64,000 bases of DNA from Sporomusa ovata DSM 2662 (GCF_000445445.1 NZ_ASXP01000003.1:976356-1040355), one strand, 5' to 3'; counted from the first letter of the stretch, positions 35,567 through 44,613 are shown. Notes: generated by a model from the sequence alone, not told the origin. A program made the numbers and translations.

Positions 35567-36913
35567 GTGATAAAATCAGCAGAAGAAATCGCCGCAAAGC
35601 GTTTTGAAATCATCAGTTCTTTGCTTGATGCGGCACTCGATCCGTCCTTACTCATTAGCAAGAAGAAAGAGGTTGCCTGGCATACTGGCAAATCGTATCG
35701 CACCATTGGGCGATGGCTAACGGCTTATCAAGCGGACGGTTTTGAGGGTTTGAAACCCAAGACAACCGTTCCCAAAACAGCTTTTGCACTGCCGGAAGGT
35801 TATGCAGATATTGTTGAGGCTGCGATTACGCTTCGGCGGGAATGTCCGTCCCGGAGTGTGCGGGACATCATCCAAATCCTTGAGCTTGAAGGCGTTGTTC
35901 CAAAGGATACCATTAGCCGCAGCACCTTGCAGCGTCATTTGCAAAAAGCAGGATTTGGTATGCGGCAAATTCGTATGTATTCCAAAACAAGCCCGGCAGC
36001 TCGCCGTTTTGCCAAGCCGCATCGCGGTATGCTTTACCAAGGGGATATCAAGTATGGACCATATTTGCCAATTGGCAAGGATGATGCCAAAAAGCAGGTT
36101 TACCTTGCTGCTTGGATTGACGATGCCACACGTTTCATTGTTAGTGCGAAGTTCTATGAAAACCAGAAGCTCGACATCATTGAAGATACGCTCAGAGACG
36201 CCATCTTAACACACGGATTGCCGGATGCTGTCTATGTGGATAATGGTAAACAATATCGCAGCAACTGGCTGACCAAGGCATGCGCAAAACTTGGCATTAA
36301 GCTTCTTCATGCGCGGCCGTACCATCCCGAAGGGAAAGGTAAAATTGAAAGGTTCAATCGCCGCTTGGATTCTTTTCTTGCTGAGGCTTCCTTACAAAAA
36401 CCGCAAAGCCTGGAAGAACTCAATCATTACCTTGATTTGTGGATACAGGAAAAGTACCATAAGGATCCACATGCCGGACTTGACGGAGTATCACCGGAAA
36501 TTGCTTACCTAACCGATAAAAAGGCGCTTAGATTTCCAGACATCGAAGCTTGCCGTGAGGCATTTTTGCATACGGAGGAACGTGAGGTAGACAAAACCGG
36601 CTGTATCAGCTTCAATGGCAGTAAATATGAAGTGAGCATGAAACTGATTGGCCGCAAGGTCGAAGTCCTCTATGATCCTACCTGGCAGGACGAATTAGAA
36701 ATTCATCATACCGATTTTCCCGCGTTTAAAGCCAAACGGCTGCAAATTGGAGAAAACTGCCGGCAAGTGGAATTGTTTCCTGAAACACTAGAAAAGGTAA
36801 CCGCCCAGAGTTCACGCATGCTGGAGGGATTAAAAAACAAATCAGTACAGCCTAAAGCCACCATTGCGACAAGCTTTAGCAGCATGGCAAAGGGACTAAC
36901 GCCAAATGTATAA
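35567..36913 (+). CDS. DDE transposase (Mu/TniA-like integrase core)
   Basis: 448-residue transposase with N-terminal helix-turn-helix domains (TGKSYRTIGRWLTAYQADGF), an rve integrase core starting GMLYQGDIKYGPYLPIG, then VYVDNGKQYRS and HPEGKGKIERFNRRLDSFL, which supply the expected D, D and E residues. A Mu-type C-terminal beta barrel follows. Start at GTG 35567 is favoured by an AAGGGAG site nine bases upstream; a TTG at 35558 is the alternative. The stop overlaps the start of the ATPase gene by 8 bp. Together the genes resemble the TniA-TniB or TnsB-TnsC pairs. Confidence 0.9.
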   Translation: MIKSAEEIAAKRFEIISSLLDAALDPSLLISKKKEVAWHTGKSYRTIGRWLTAYQADGFEGLKPKTTVPKTAFALPEGYADIVEAAITLRRECPSRSVRDIIQILELEGVVPKDTISRSTLQRHLQKAGFGMRQIRMYSKTSPAARRFAKPHRGMLYQGDIKYGPYLPIGKDDAKKQVYLAAWIDDATRFIVSAKFYENQKLDIIEDTLRDAILTHGLPDAVYVDNGKQYRSNWLTKACAKLGIKLLHARPYHPEGKGKIERFNRRLDSFLAEASLQKPQSLEELNHYLDLWIQEKYHKDPHAGLDGVSPEIAYLTDKKALRFPDIEACREAFLHTEEREVDKTGCISFNGSKYEVSMKLIGRKVEVLYDPTWQDELEIHHTDFPAFKAKRLQIGENCRQVELFPETLEKVTAQSSRMLEGLKNKSVQPKATIATSFSSMAKGLTPNV

Positions 36914-37706
36914 AGCATTCTTTTCCATGAAGCATACGCCCTTTACCAACAGCATTCCGGTAGACAGCCTATATATGTCAGATGCTGTGAATGAAAGCCT
37001 TGGCAGGCTTTGTTACGCTGCGGAAAATCAACTGTTTGCCGTGGTTACTGCCGAGGTTGGATGTGGAAAAACAACGCTGATCCGAAGGCTTTCGAAAAGC
37101 TTGGACCCGGAAGAATATCTTGTGCTCTATCTTTCTGATTCACAGCTGACACCGCGCTGGTTTTATAACGGACTTCTACAGCAGCTTGGCGCCGAGGGAA
37201 AATTCTATCGTGGTGACGCGAAACTTAGCCTGCATCGACAGCTTGAATACATGCGTGAGGTCAAGCACAAGAAAGTTCTCACCATCGTGGATGAGGCACA
37301 TCTTTTAAAACGTGAAACCCTGGAAGAAATCCGGTTCATGTTAAATTACCAAATGGATTCGCAAAATCCAATGGCGCTTATCCTCGCAGGTCAGAATGAA
37401 TTGTGGGATAAGCTGAATCTACAGGTTTATGCCGCTGTTCGCCAAAGAATCGATTTAAAATGCAATCTGCCGTTCCTTGATCGTTCGCAAACAGAAGGCT
37501 ACATCAAAGCGCATCTTGTTTATGCCGATGGGCAGCAGGACATCTTTACAGATAAAGCCATTGATGAAATCTACAAATATTCATCCGGCGCGTTTCGTGC
37601 CGTTAACAAAGTCTGTATGCACAGCTTACTGAGTGCGGCGCAACGAAACAAAAAGCTTATTGATGAGCATTTGATTCATCTCGTCATTGAGAGTGAACTT
37701 CCATAA
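36906..37706 (+). CDS. TniB/ExeA-like AAA+ ATPase of the transposon
   Basis: 266-residue AAA+ ATPase. Walker A AEVGCGKTTLIR is near residue 50, Walker B VLTIVDEAHLL near 115 and an Arg-finger-like AVRQRIDLKCNL near 175. Such proteins regulate target choice and activate the transposase in Tn7- and Tn5053-like elements; databases often label them ExeA. It is translationally coupled to the transposase and followed at once by a long terminator hairpin. Confidence 0.9.
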   Translation: MYKAFFSMKHTPFTNSIPVDSLYMSDAVNESLGRLCYAAENQLFAVVTAEVGCGKTTLIRRLSKSLDPEEYLVLYLSDSQLTPRWFYNGLLQQLGAEGKFYRGDAKLSLHRQLEYMREVKHKKVLTIVDEAHLLKRETLEEIRFMLNYQMDSQNPMALILAGQNELWDKLNLQVYAAVRQRIDLKCNLPFLDRSQTEGYIKAHLVYADGQQDIFTDKAIDEIYKYSSGAFRAVNKVCMHSLLSAAQRNKKLIDEHLIHLVIESELP

Positions 37707-37756
37707 CGACCTAAAAATTGGTATCTGCCGAGAGATGCCAATTTTTAGATCGTTAT
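37703..37756 (+). terminator. Long hairpin terminator after the transposon ATPase gene
   Basis: Nearly perfect inverted repeat: ATAACGACCTAAAAATTGG pairs with CCAATTTTTAGATCGTTAT. It starts inside the stop codon of the ATPase gene. The AT-rich stem may serve as a terminator in both directions. Confidence 0.75.
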
Positions 37757-37800
37757 GCGGCAAAAATGCCGGGCAGATTTTGGCACATGTCGCGAGCAAG

Positions 37801-37947
37801 GCAAGGACAAAAATAGCGAGCAGCTACAATATAAACACAAAGCAAAATTGGTAAAACTTCCTCGGTGTCATCTTAACATAGATAATTAGAATACACTAAT
37901 TGCATTTTTCAATTATAAAATTCGACATCAATTGATAAATGCTATAA
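37801..37947. repeat. Direct repeat, left copy (target duplication of the IS1634-type element)
   Basis: 147 bp, identical to 39971-40117 as far as I can read. It flanks the IS1634-family element directly on both sides. IS1634 is known for making long target duplications of variable length, so this is most simply a target-site duplication. Its right two thirds resemble the promoter half of the leader repeat at 45238 and 51563. Confidence 0.9.
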
Positions 37948-38006
37948 CCCGACTTTTACAGTTAGCAGAATATACGAAGCAGACAGAGTGGAATAATATG
38001 CTTATA

Positions 38007-38031
38007 AAATGCGGATTTCCGCATTTTTTTG
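38007..38031 (+). terminator. Terminator upstream of the IS transposase gene
   Basis: Perfect hairpin AAATGCGGATTTCCGCATTT followed by TTTT. Placed before the transposase promoter region, it would block transcription coming in from outside the element, a common IS feature. Confidence 0.75.
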
Positions 38032-38089
38032 CGCTTTTTATATTGTGTTATACTACAGATATGCTACAATATAAAGGAGGTGATGTTCC

Positions 38090-39883
38090 ATGATAAGAAA
38101 AGACCGTGTAAAGCGTGGTGGCGTTATTAAGACGCACATCCGTGTTGTCGAAGGGTATCGCCCTGGACCGGGGATGCCCACCAAGCAGCGTACTATTAGA
38201 AGTTTTGGTTATTTCGAAGATCAGCCAGATCCCGAGGCTTTCATGGCTATGGTGGAGGAGTTCGACGCTAACTTTAAAGATAATGTTCCCTTACGAATCG
38301 AAGTTGCAGCCAATGCGCTGATGTATGGTGGGGAAAACCGACGGCAGAACTACGGATACAAGTTCCTGGAGGCCGTCTATAATCTGCTCGAAATTAATTC
38401 GTTTATCAAGGACTATGAAAAATTACACCGATTTCGAGGAGAATATTCACCCAGCGATATTTTCAAGTTTCTAGTGTTGGCAAGAATTCTCTGGCCGGAC
38501 TCGAAGCGGGCCTCCTGTCAAAGGAAGGACAACTTCTACGGGATGCACACGAATTTCACACTGCCAGATATCTACAGATCGCTTGACCTCTTCGCGGATT
38601 TTGAGGTGGAGTTGCAGCGGCATTTGAACGAACGTGTCAAAAAGACGATCGGCCGCGACCTTTCCTATGCATTCTATGACGTGACCAATTATTTCTTCGA
38701 GATCGATTTTCCCAATGGCGAGGATGACCTTCGGAAAAGAGGCGTATCGAAAGAACACCGCACCGACCCTATTGCCGCAATGGGGCTGTTTATGGATTCC
38801 AACGGGTTACCGGTCAGTATGTCGGTATTCCCCGGCAACACAAGCGATTCTCTTACGCTTCAGCCGACTATGAAGGATATCAAGGATTCGTACGGATTAG
38901 GAAGACTGATCGTGGTGGCCGACAAGGGGCTCAACTCGTCAAAGAATATCGACGCTATCGTGTACAACGGGGACGGTTTTGTATTCTCACAGATACTAAA
39001 AGGAAAAAAAGGCCAGCGTTACAATGAAAAGCTATTTGACTCAAGCGGATGGACATCAAACGAAAAGGATACGTACAGATTCAAGTTGTTCGAAGAAGAA
39101 TACGAGGGAAAGGACCAGGATGGAAAAAAAGAAATCCGGGTAAGAAAAGTACTTTTATATTGGAGCAAAGCAGAAGCCGACATGGCGAAGCGCAAACGGG
39201 AAGAAAAACTGGAAAAGGCAGCGCGTTCGGTCAAAAACAATGCCTACAGTATTCCAAAAGGTGTCGACGAATATACAAAAGAAGCCATCGTTGACAAAGA
39301 GACCGGGGAGATATTGGAAAACACAAAAAAGCTCCGCAGCGTGGACTTGGAAAAGGCGGAGAAAGACGCGATGTATGATGGGTATTTTTGCATTATTACT
39401 AGCGAAATGGACTACGATGAGCGGAGAATTCGACAGGTGTACAGCGGACTCTGGCAGATAGAACAGTCATTTAGAATTATGAAAACCGATCTTTATGCCA
39501 GACCCGTATTCGTTAGCAAAAACGAACATATACGTGCGCATTTTCTGATCTGTTTCGTCGCGCTTCTTGTAATCCGAATTATTCAGCATCGTATGGGAGA
39601 AAAAGCTCTGTCGGCCGAGCGAATTGCAAGAGCACTGGGTACCGCGACATGTCAGGTTTTGAAGGGTGGTATCATTCACCTCGACGATGTCGGCGGTGCG
39701 ATTGCATTTCAAAAGGTGCGAAACAAAAAAGGCGAGATAGTGGATACGTTGGTCTATTCGGATAAAGACGAAATCGCGCTGGACTACAAGTTAATTCAGG
39801 AAACGTTCGGCACGAATTTTTACAATGTTTATCCGAGGCAGGAGGTATTCAATAAATTCCTAAAAAATATTACTGTAGCATAA
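38090..39883 (+). CDS. IS1634 family transposase
   Basis: 597-residue DDE transposase of the IS4 superfamily. Family landmarks are YAFYDVTNYFFEID (first catalytic Asp region), MSVFPGNTSDSLTL, VVADKGLNSSKNIDA (second Asp) and YSGLWQIEQSFRIMKTDLYARPVFV (the Y-(2)-R-(3)-E-(6)-K-type signature with the catalytic Glu). A strong AAAGGAGGTGATG ribosome site precedes the ATG. The frame is full length and undamaged, so the element is probably active or was until recently. Confidence 0.95.
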   Translation: MIRKDRVKRGGVIKTHIRVVEGYRPGPGMPTKQRTIRSFGYFEDQPDPEAFMAMVEEFDANFKDNVPLRIEVAANALMYGGENRRQNYGYKFLEAVYNLLEINSFIKDYEKLHRFRGEYSPSDIFKFLVLARILWPDSKRASCQRKDNFYGMHTNFTLPDIYRSLDLFADFEVELQRHLNERVKKTIGRDLSYAFYDVTNYFFEIDFPNGEDDLRKRGVSKEHRTDPIAAMGLFMDSNGLPVSMSVFPGNTSDSLTLQPTMKDIKDSYGLGRLIVVADKGLNSSKNIDAIVYNGDGFVFSQILKGKKGQRYNEKLFDSSGWTSNEKDTYRFKLFEEEYEGKDQDGKKEIRVRKVLLYWSKAEADMAKRKREEKLEKAARSVKNNAYSIPKGVDEYTKEAIVDKETGEILENTKKLRSVDLEKAEKDAMYDGYFCIITSEMDYDERRIRQVYSGLWQIEQSFRIMKTDLYARPVFVSKNEHIRAHFLICFVALLVIRIIQHRMGEKALSAERIARALGTATCQVLKGGIIHLDDVGGAIAFQKVRNKKGEIVDTLVYSDKDEIALDYKLIQETFGTNFYNVYPRQEVFNKFLKNITVA

Positions 39884-39910
39884 CAGAATTTACATATGAA
39901 TCAACTACAA

Positions 39911-39955
39911 AGAAGCCCGTAGTTTCAACGGCTAGGGGCTTCTCGCGTTTTTTAA
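39911..39955 (+). terminator. Terminator after the IS transposase gene
   Basis: Stem AGAAGCCC / GGGGCTTCT around a 16-nt loop, followed by CGCGTTTTTT, 28 bp past the transposase stop and inside the element. Confidence 0.8.
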
Positions 39956-39970
39956 ACTGTAAAACTCGGG

Positions 39971-40117
39971 GCAAGGACAAAAATAGCGAGCAGCTACAAT
40001 ATAAACACAAAGCAAAATTGGTAAAACTTCCTCGGTGTCATCTTAACATAGATAATTAGAATACACTAATTGCATTTTTCAATTATAAAATTCGACATCA
40101 ATTGATAAATGCTATAA
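39971..40117. repeat. Direct repeat, right copy (target duplication of the IS1634-type element)
   Basis: Same 147 bp as 37801-37947, starting directly at the right terminal inverted repeat and ending ATAAATGCTATAA, after which the two flanks diverge. Confidence 0.9.
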
Positions 40118-40124
40118 TTACTCT

Positions 40125-40169
40125 AAAAAAGATAACCCCGCAGCAAAATGCCGCAGGGTTATCTTTTTT
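40125..40169. terminator. Bidirectional terminator hairpin
   Basis: AAAAAAGATAACCC pairs with GGGTTATCTTTTTT; the ends supply A and T runs on both strands. It lies beyond the right repeat and before the ABC transporter relics. Confidence 0.85.
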
Positions 40170-40258
40170 CACTTTTCTATGTTCATTTTGTGATGCTAAT
40201 CAATTGACCACTTCAACATATATACCGCGCATTTCCAAGGTGGCCGCATTGCCAAGCA

Positions 40259-40815
40259 TCAGGTGGTCTCGTTAAGCCGTGTCAAAAACCTTTTTAACCG
40301 TTCATTCCCAATGCTGTGCAGTATTGTGGCAGGAGCTCCTTCTTCGCAGATTACGCCCTGATCGATGAACACGAAGCGACTGGCAATTTTACTGATAAAA
40401 TTGATTTGATGGGTAACGATGACCATCCCCCATAGCAATGCCGATTGAAGGCAAGCCGTAATAGATAAAGAACAGTTGAATAAGTAGCGGCGAACCCAAG
40501 CGTGGGTAATGCTACAACAAAGGCCTGTGGTAAAACAACACGTACCATTGTTTGATATCTTGTCATCCCCATAGAATAGCAGGCTTCAATTTGTCCTCGT
40601 CAACAGATTCAATAGCTGCTCTGAGCGTTTCTGCCATAAAAGCCGATGTGTTTAAAGGTAAGAGCGACTATCGTAGTTTGAAATGCTGTCATCGTTTTCA
40701 GTGCCGAATTATAGAGGGAAAACCAAAATACAGTAAAAAGCTGTGCCACCAATGGCGTTGCTCTAAAAAAAGTAATATAAGCGCCAAAAAATTGCGATAA
40801 TTCCCGTACGTTCAA
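40259..40815 (-). pseudogene. Relic of amino-acid ABC transporter permease and ATPase genes
   Basis: From 40815 down: FFRATPLVAQLF and ALTFKHIGFYGRNAQSS (permease first half), then GMTRYQTMVRVVLPQAFVVA (the ATPase-docking loop), then after a break VIVTHQINFISKIASRFVFI and a stop at 40259 (C-terminus of a GlnQ-type ATPase). Most of the ATPase is deleted and several frameshifts are present. This was a permease-ATPase pair like that at 19356-20771 and is now dead. Confidence 0.88.
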
Positions 40816-41069
40816 TTACACCTAGAACCTCTCCCACTAATCATTTACCCTATCACCTGACTGCACTATATAATCGCGTGAAAACAATATCTTACCATTG
40901 CCTGCATCCGTGAACGGCTGGCAAACAAGTTGCCTACCAGCGCCATAGCGGCATCATCCAGTAGGCAACTATTATCTGCATAATTAATCTGTTATCTTTG
41001 TATTAGCCGGTTTCTTACTTCATGTCCCTTATATATTCCATTTTCTATATACAATTTGGAACGGAAGAC

Positions 41070-41218
41070 GAACCAGCCGCTACTATAATCTCGGTTGGCA
41101 CACTCGATTTTCCCTGTGTTACAGAGGTCTTCCCATTATTTCCACAGGCAGCCGTCCCAAAGATCACACAAATAGATAGTAATGTCAGAAGAATTTCTTC
41201 ATAATTTCCTTTCAATTT
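41070..41218 (-). pseudogene. Relic of an amino-acid-binding lipoprotein N-terminus
   Basis: The minus strand shows MKK, one missing base, then LLTLLSICVIFGTAACGNNG, a lipoprotein signal with a cysteine acceptor, followed by about 20 residues and a stop at a codon near 41030. It would be the binding protein for the relic transporter at 40259. The 250 bp between the two relics include an inverted repeat (AGTTGCCTAC / GTAGGCAACT, about 40930-40970) but no gene. Confidence 0.65.
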
Positions 41219-42048
41219 CATAGCACACTTGCGGACTCCTGAACTGGTTCACAGAAATTGGACTTTTTATTGGCATTCCTTGCCCTTTTCACCCAGTAGG
41301 TTCTTGCGGCGCCTATAGCGCCTGCAAAACGGGACAACTCCAAAGAAACCACCGGATAACCAGTCTGCTTCTCTAACGCGATTCGAACTCCCTGCATGTC
41401 CGCCAAGCCCCCTGTCAGCAATATCGGAGGAGAATACTCCACCCTGGCCGCTAAGGCAACCGTGCGATCTACAACTAACTGAACAATGCCGCCAGCCACT
41501 TCCTCACGGCTTTTTCCTGCTGCCAGCTGCGATACGATTTCCGAATCGGCAAATACGGCGCACATGCTGCTTAATGAACAGCTTTTTCCCGCAGAGAGCA
41601 AGGCCGAGAATTCTGCTAAACCAATCCCCATCCGGTTGGCCGACATTTCCAGAAAGCGGCCAGTACCGGCCGCACACTTAGTATTCATCTGAAAGGAGCG
41701 GACCTGTCCGGCTTCTACGGCAATGACCTTTGAATCCTGCCCGCCAATATCAATGACAGTGTGTACACCTGGCAATAGGTAATCTGCACCTAGTGCGTGG
41801 CAGGTGATTTCCGTCACCGTTTGGTTGGCAAACTCTATGCCTACCCGACCATATCCAGTCGCGACAATATTTACATTTTCTCTTTCAAGCCCTGCATTCG
41901 TCAAAAGCTGCTCCAAAACCGCCTGGGAAGTTTCCCGCGGACTCCAGCCAGTGGGTTGCGAACAGGAAGCGAGGATAACGTCCTCTTGAAGAAGGACGCC
42001 TTTGCAGGCAGCAGAACCACAATCAATGCCGATAGATGCTTTTATCAT
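41218..42048 (-). CDS. BadF/HgdC-type activase of a double-cubane-type protein
   Basis: 276-residue ATPase with the actin-like fold that bridges a [4Fe-4S] cluster between two subunits and drives electrons uphill into its partner by ATP hydrolysis. The phosphate loop GIDCGSAACKG is at 7-17, DIGGQDSKVI near 100, the first cluster cysteine in NTKCAAGTGRFLE near 125 and the second in SSMCAVFADSEI near 163. Three bases separate it from the partner gene at 42052. Homologues activate 2-hydroxyacyl-CoA dehydratases, benzoyl-CoA reductases and double-cubane proteins; the partner here favours the last group. Confidence 0.88.
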   Translation of the reverse strand: MIKASIGIDCGSAACKGVLLQEDVILASCSQPTGWSPRETSQAVLEQLLTNAGLERENVNIVATGYGRVGIEFANQTVTEITCHALGADYLLPGVHTVIDIGGQDSKVIAVEAGQVRSFQMNTKCAAGTGRFLEMSANRMGIGLAEFSALLSAGKSCSLSSMCAVFADSEIVSQLAAGKSREEVAGGIVQLVVDRTVALAARVEYSPPILLTGGLADMQGVRIALEKQTGYPVVSLELSRFAGAIGAARTYWVKRARNANKKSNFCEPVQESASVL

Positions 42049-42051
42049 TGT

Positions 42052-43215
42052 CTATAACATCTCCACGAAGGCACCGGCCCGTGTAGACAGCTGGCCAATA
42101 TCCGCCGTGCCATAGTCGGTTTCCAATTGTAGGTAGGGCATACCTTTTTCCTGCAGAAACGCCTTAATCGAATGCGCTTCTACCGCATAGGTATGACAGG
42201 CTTGCAGCGTCATTTCCACCACACCATCAACCTGAAACTGTTTACAGAGACGCTCCAAAAGCTCAAAGCGGTTGTTGTCCGGCGTCATGACAGAGCAGCC
42301 AATCTGCAGGTAGTGGTCGGCGATGTTGGTAAGAGGATCCCCTTCCTCCCGGCATTGCCGATCCATCTGCTTCGCACCGGTGCAATTTTCAAAAGCAACG
42401 ACGACCGCGCCGGCTTCCTCAATTACCTTAATTACCTTTTCAGTAACGCCGCCCATAGGGCAACCAGTAATTAGAATCCGGGGCGCAGCTTCGGAAACCG
42501 GACGTTCTCCTGCTTCATAAGCTGCTCGTATGCTGTCAATTGCTCTTTGTATTTCCGCAACCTTTTCATGCCAATCAAATTTAAACTGAGCACCGAAAAG
42601 GATTTGCAGCTGCCGCAGTCCGGTAATGGGCGGCGGGGTCAGTTGGGACAACTCATACAGTTCCTTCAGCAATCTGCGCTCGACATTCCGTCTGCGAATT
42701 GCATCCCGCAAATTATCATCAGTAATGGTAACACCAAAATCCTTTTCCACACGCTCCTTTAGCCGCACCAGCTCCGCCCGCCAGAGAGCCTTGGCTTCCA
42801 GGGTATCCTGGCGCCGGGGAAGCTCCAAAATATGGACATTTTTTTCTTTAGCCAGCAGTTCGTACATTTTTACTTTACCATCACAGGTAGTCTCTCCCAC
42901 TACCAGGTCAGAAAAATACATATAAGGACATTTATCGGTAATGGCAAAGCCATAGCTGGACTTAATGAGCGGACATAAGTTGCTTGGCAATATTTTTTCT
43001 GCAGCAGGAATGGTCTCGTCACTGGTAGAACATAAGCCTACACAAACAAGGCCTGCAGCCGTAAAAATCTCCTGAGGTGTATAAGTACAGAACTGTCCCA
43101 CGACACCTGTTCCGCTGTCTTTAATTTTTTTCATAGCTAGGAATCCATTTTGCCTTGCTTCCGCAAAGCTTTCAAATACTTGTGGCAACTCGGTCTTCAT
43201 CTGGATCATGCACAT
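42052..43215 (-). CDS. 2-hydroxyacyl-CoA dehydratase-like / double-cubane cluster protein
   Basis: 387 residues of the HgdB/FldC superfamily. Conserved cysteines occur in PSNLCPLIKSSYGFA, ITDKCPYMYFSDLVVGETTC and LQACHTYAVEAHSIK, the pattern of single-subunit forms that carry an [8Fe-9S] double-cubane cluster reduced by the activase. No acyl-CoA genes are nearby, which argues against dehydratase function. I place the start at 43215 (MCMIQMK) on the basis of an AAGGGAGAG site; the frame upstream to 43266 overlaps the DUF3343 gene. It sits with YedF and cysteine desulfurase genes, so a small sulfur- or selenium-containing substrate is plausible but unproven. Confidence 0.83.
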   Translation of the reverse strand: MCMIQMKTELPQVFESFAEARQNGFLAMKKIKDSGTGVVGQFCTYTPQEIFTAAGLVCVGLCSTSDETIPAAEKILPSNLCPLIKSSYGFAITDKCPYMYFSDLVVGETTCDGKVKMYELLAKEKNVHILELPRRQDTLEAKALWRAELVRLKERVEKDFGVTITDDNLRDAIRRRNVERRLLKELYELSQLTPPPITGLRQLQILFGAQFKFDWHEKVAEIQRAIDSIRAAYEAGERPVSEAAPRILITGCPMGGVTEKVIKVIEEAGAVVVAFENCTGAKQMDRQCREEGDPLTNIADHYLQIGCSVMTPDNNRFELLERLCKQFQVDGVVEMTLQACHTYAVEAHSIKAFLQEKGMPYLQLETDYGTADIGQLSTRAGAFVEML

Positions 43216-43228
43216 ATCTCTCCCTTCG

Positions 43229-43465
43229 TTAATACAGTGAAATAACTCGCTTTTCCTGATATTCAATATTATTTTTAGCCATTACCTGGAGCAATATGTC
43301 CTCCAAATGCGGCTCTGCACACCAAGCAAGTCCACATCCGCCGCTGATTTCCCGTGGAATAGGTATTAATCGTCCTTGCTTAGATTCACAGGCAGCTTCC
43401 ATTGCCATCGCAGCGGTGGTGGTGGGAAAGGTAATAACCAATTTGGGTTGTTTCTGTCTAGCCAT
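43229..43465 (-). CDS. DUF3343 family protein
   Basis: Small 78-residue protein with the family pattern: VITFPTTTAAMAMEAACESK at the start, IPIPREISGGCGLAWCAEP in the middle. Two conserved cysteines (GCGLAWC) suggest persulfide/perselenide or metal handling. DUF3343 genes regularly neighbour yedF, cysteine desulfurase and double-cubane genes in anaerobes. Its stop is 13 bp before the start of the double-cubane gene and its start abuts the desulfurase stop, so it is in the middle of the operon. Confidence 0.85.
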   Translation of the reverse strand: MARQKQPKLVITFPTTTAAMAMEAACESKQGRLIPIPREISGGCGLAWCAEPHLEDILLQVMAKNNIEYQEKRVISLY

Positions 43466-44608
43466 TTATCCTTGCTCCCATTCTGCGGCAATTTCAGCAA
43501 CCGCTCTGATTCCTGTTAGGATTTCCTCTTCTGTATTAAAAGAGGAAAAGCTGAACCGCACAGCTCCCTGCTCCTGGGTCCCCAAAGCCAAATGAGCCAA
43601 TGGGGCGCAATGAGCACCGGTTCGTACGCAAATATTGTATAGGTTTTCCAGGCGATCTCCTACTGCACCTGAATCCATAGAACCAATATTCAGGGTTACA
43701 ATGGGAGCGTGAGGCATATCCGGATCTCCATAGACACGAATCCCGGAAATTGCCGAAATACCTTGGCGAAAAAGTTTTGTTAATTCCAGCTCCCTGTTGC
43801 GTATAGTATCCATACCCATTCCGAAAATGTACTCAACTCCAGCCAACAAGCCGGCAATGCCATGGGCGTTGGCCGTGCCTGCCTCCAAGGCCTCGGGCAT
43901 AGCTGCAGGATGGGTTTCGGAATAGCTGTGGAGTCCGCTGCCTCCTACCTTAAGTGGCATCACAGCAAGCCCCTTGCGGATGCAAAGTCCGCCGGTGCCT
44001 TGCGGTCCCAGAAGCCCTTTGTGTCCGGTAAAACAGAGAACATCAATACCCAACTTGTCCACATTAATGGGATACACACCGGCTGTTTGCGATGCATCCA
44101 CAATCAGCAGCAGGCCGTTTTCTTTGCAGAAGTTTGCTATGAAGTCCAAATTGGTAAGTGTGCCGGTCAGATTGGATGCATGGGTGCAGACTACTGCTTT
44201 ACTATTGGGACGAAGCGAACGGCGAAACCCGTCGTAATCCAAATTTCCCTTTTGATCAATGCTAATAATCGATAATCCCATTCCCTGGGAACGAAGCTTG
44301 TAAAGCGGACGCAGAACAGAATTGTGCTCCAGGGCAGTGGTAATGACATGGTCTTCCCGTGTAAGCAGACCAGAAATGGCAATATTCAAGCTTTCCGTTG
44401 CATTGGCGGTAAAAGCCGTCTGGTCAATAGAAGCTCCCAGTAACTCAGCTACTGCTTTGCGAGCCTGAAAGATACAGCGGGCCGCCGCCAAAGAAGCGGG
44501 ATGGCCGCCTCTCCCGGCCCCGCCAAAAGTATTAATGGCCGCCAGAACCGCATTTCCCACCGTTGGTGGCTTGGGCAGGCTGGTGGCTGCGTTATCAAAA
44601 TAAATCAT
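43466..44608 (-). CDS. Cysteine desulfurase / selenocysteine lyase-type class V aminotransferase
   Basis: PLP enzyme of 380 residues that removes sulfur or selenium from cysteine or selenocysteine as an enzyme-bound persulfide or perselenide. The PLP lysine is in FTGHKGLLGPQGTGG near residue 200, the catalytic cysteine in RTGAHCAPLAH near 338, and the substrate-binding start is YFDNAATSLPKP. Position between yedF and DUF3343 matches selenium-associated loci of other Firmicutes. Whether cysteine or selenocysteine is preferred cannot be read from the sequence. Confidence 0.9.
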   Translation of the reverse strand: MIYFDNAATSLPKPPTVGNAVLAAINTFGGAGRGGHPASLAAARCIFQARKAVAELLGASIDQTAFTANATESLNIAISGLLTREDHVITTALEHNSVLRPLYKLRSQGMGLSIISIDQKGNLDYDGFRRSLRPNSKAVVCTHASNLTGTLTNLDFIANFCKENGLLLIVDASQTAGVYPINVDKLGIDVLCFTGHKGLLGPQGTGGLCIRKGLAVMPLKVGGSGLHSYSETHPAAMPEALEAGTANAHGIAGLLAGVEYIFGMGMDTIRNRELELTKLFRQGISAISGIRVYGDPDMPHAPIVTLNIGSMDSGAVGDRLENLYNICVRTGAHCAPLAHLALGTQEQGAVRFSFSSFNTEEEILTGIRAVAEIAAEWEQG

Positions 44609-44613
44609 GGCAA

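Larger units (their letters stand above)
37948..39970 (+). mobile_element. IS1634-family insertion sequence (IS4 superfamily)
   Basis: 2023-bp element with 16-bp imperfect terminal inverted repeats: left end CCCGACTTTTACAGTT, right end (reverse complement) CCCGAGTTTTACAGTT, one mismatch. It carries one intact transposase gene and is flanked by 147-bp identical direct repeats. Identical repeats and an intact gene suggest a recent insertion. Confidence 0.92.

Noticed and set aside
42052..43266. Longer start of the double-cubane-type gene at 43266
   Set aside because: It would overlap the DUF3343 gene by 38 bp and lacks a ribosome site; the ATG at 43215 has AAGGGAGAG just upstream.
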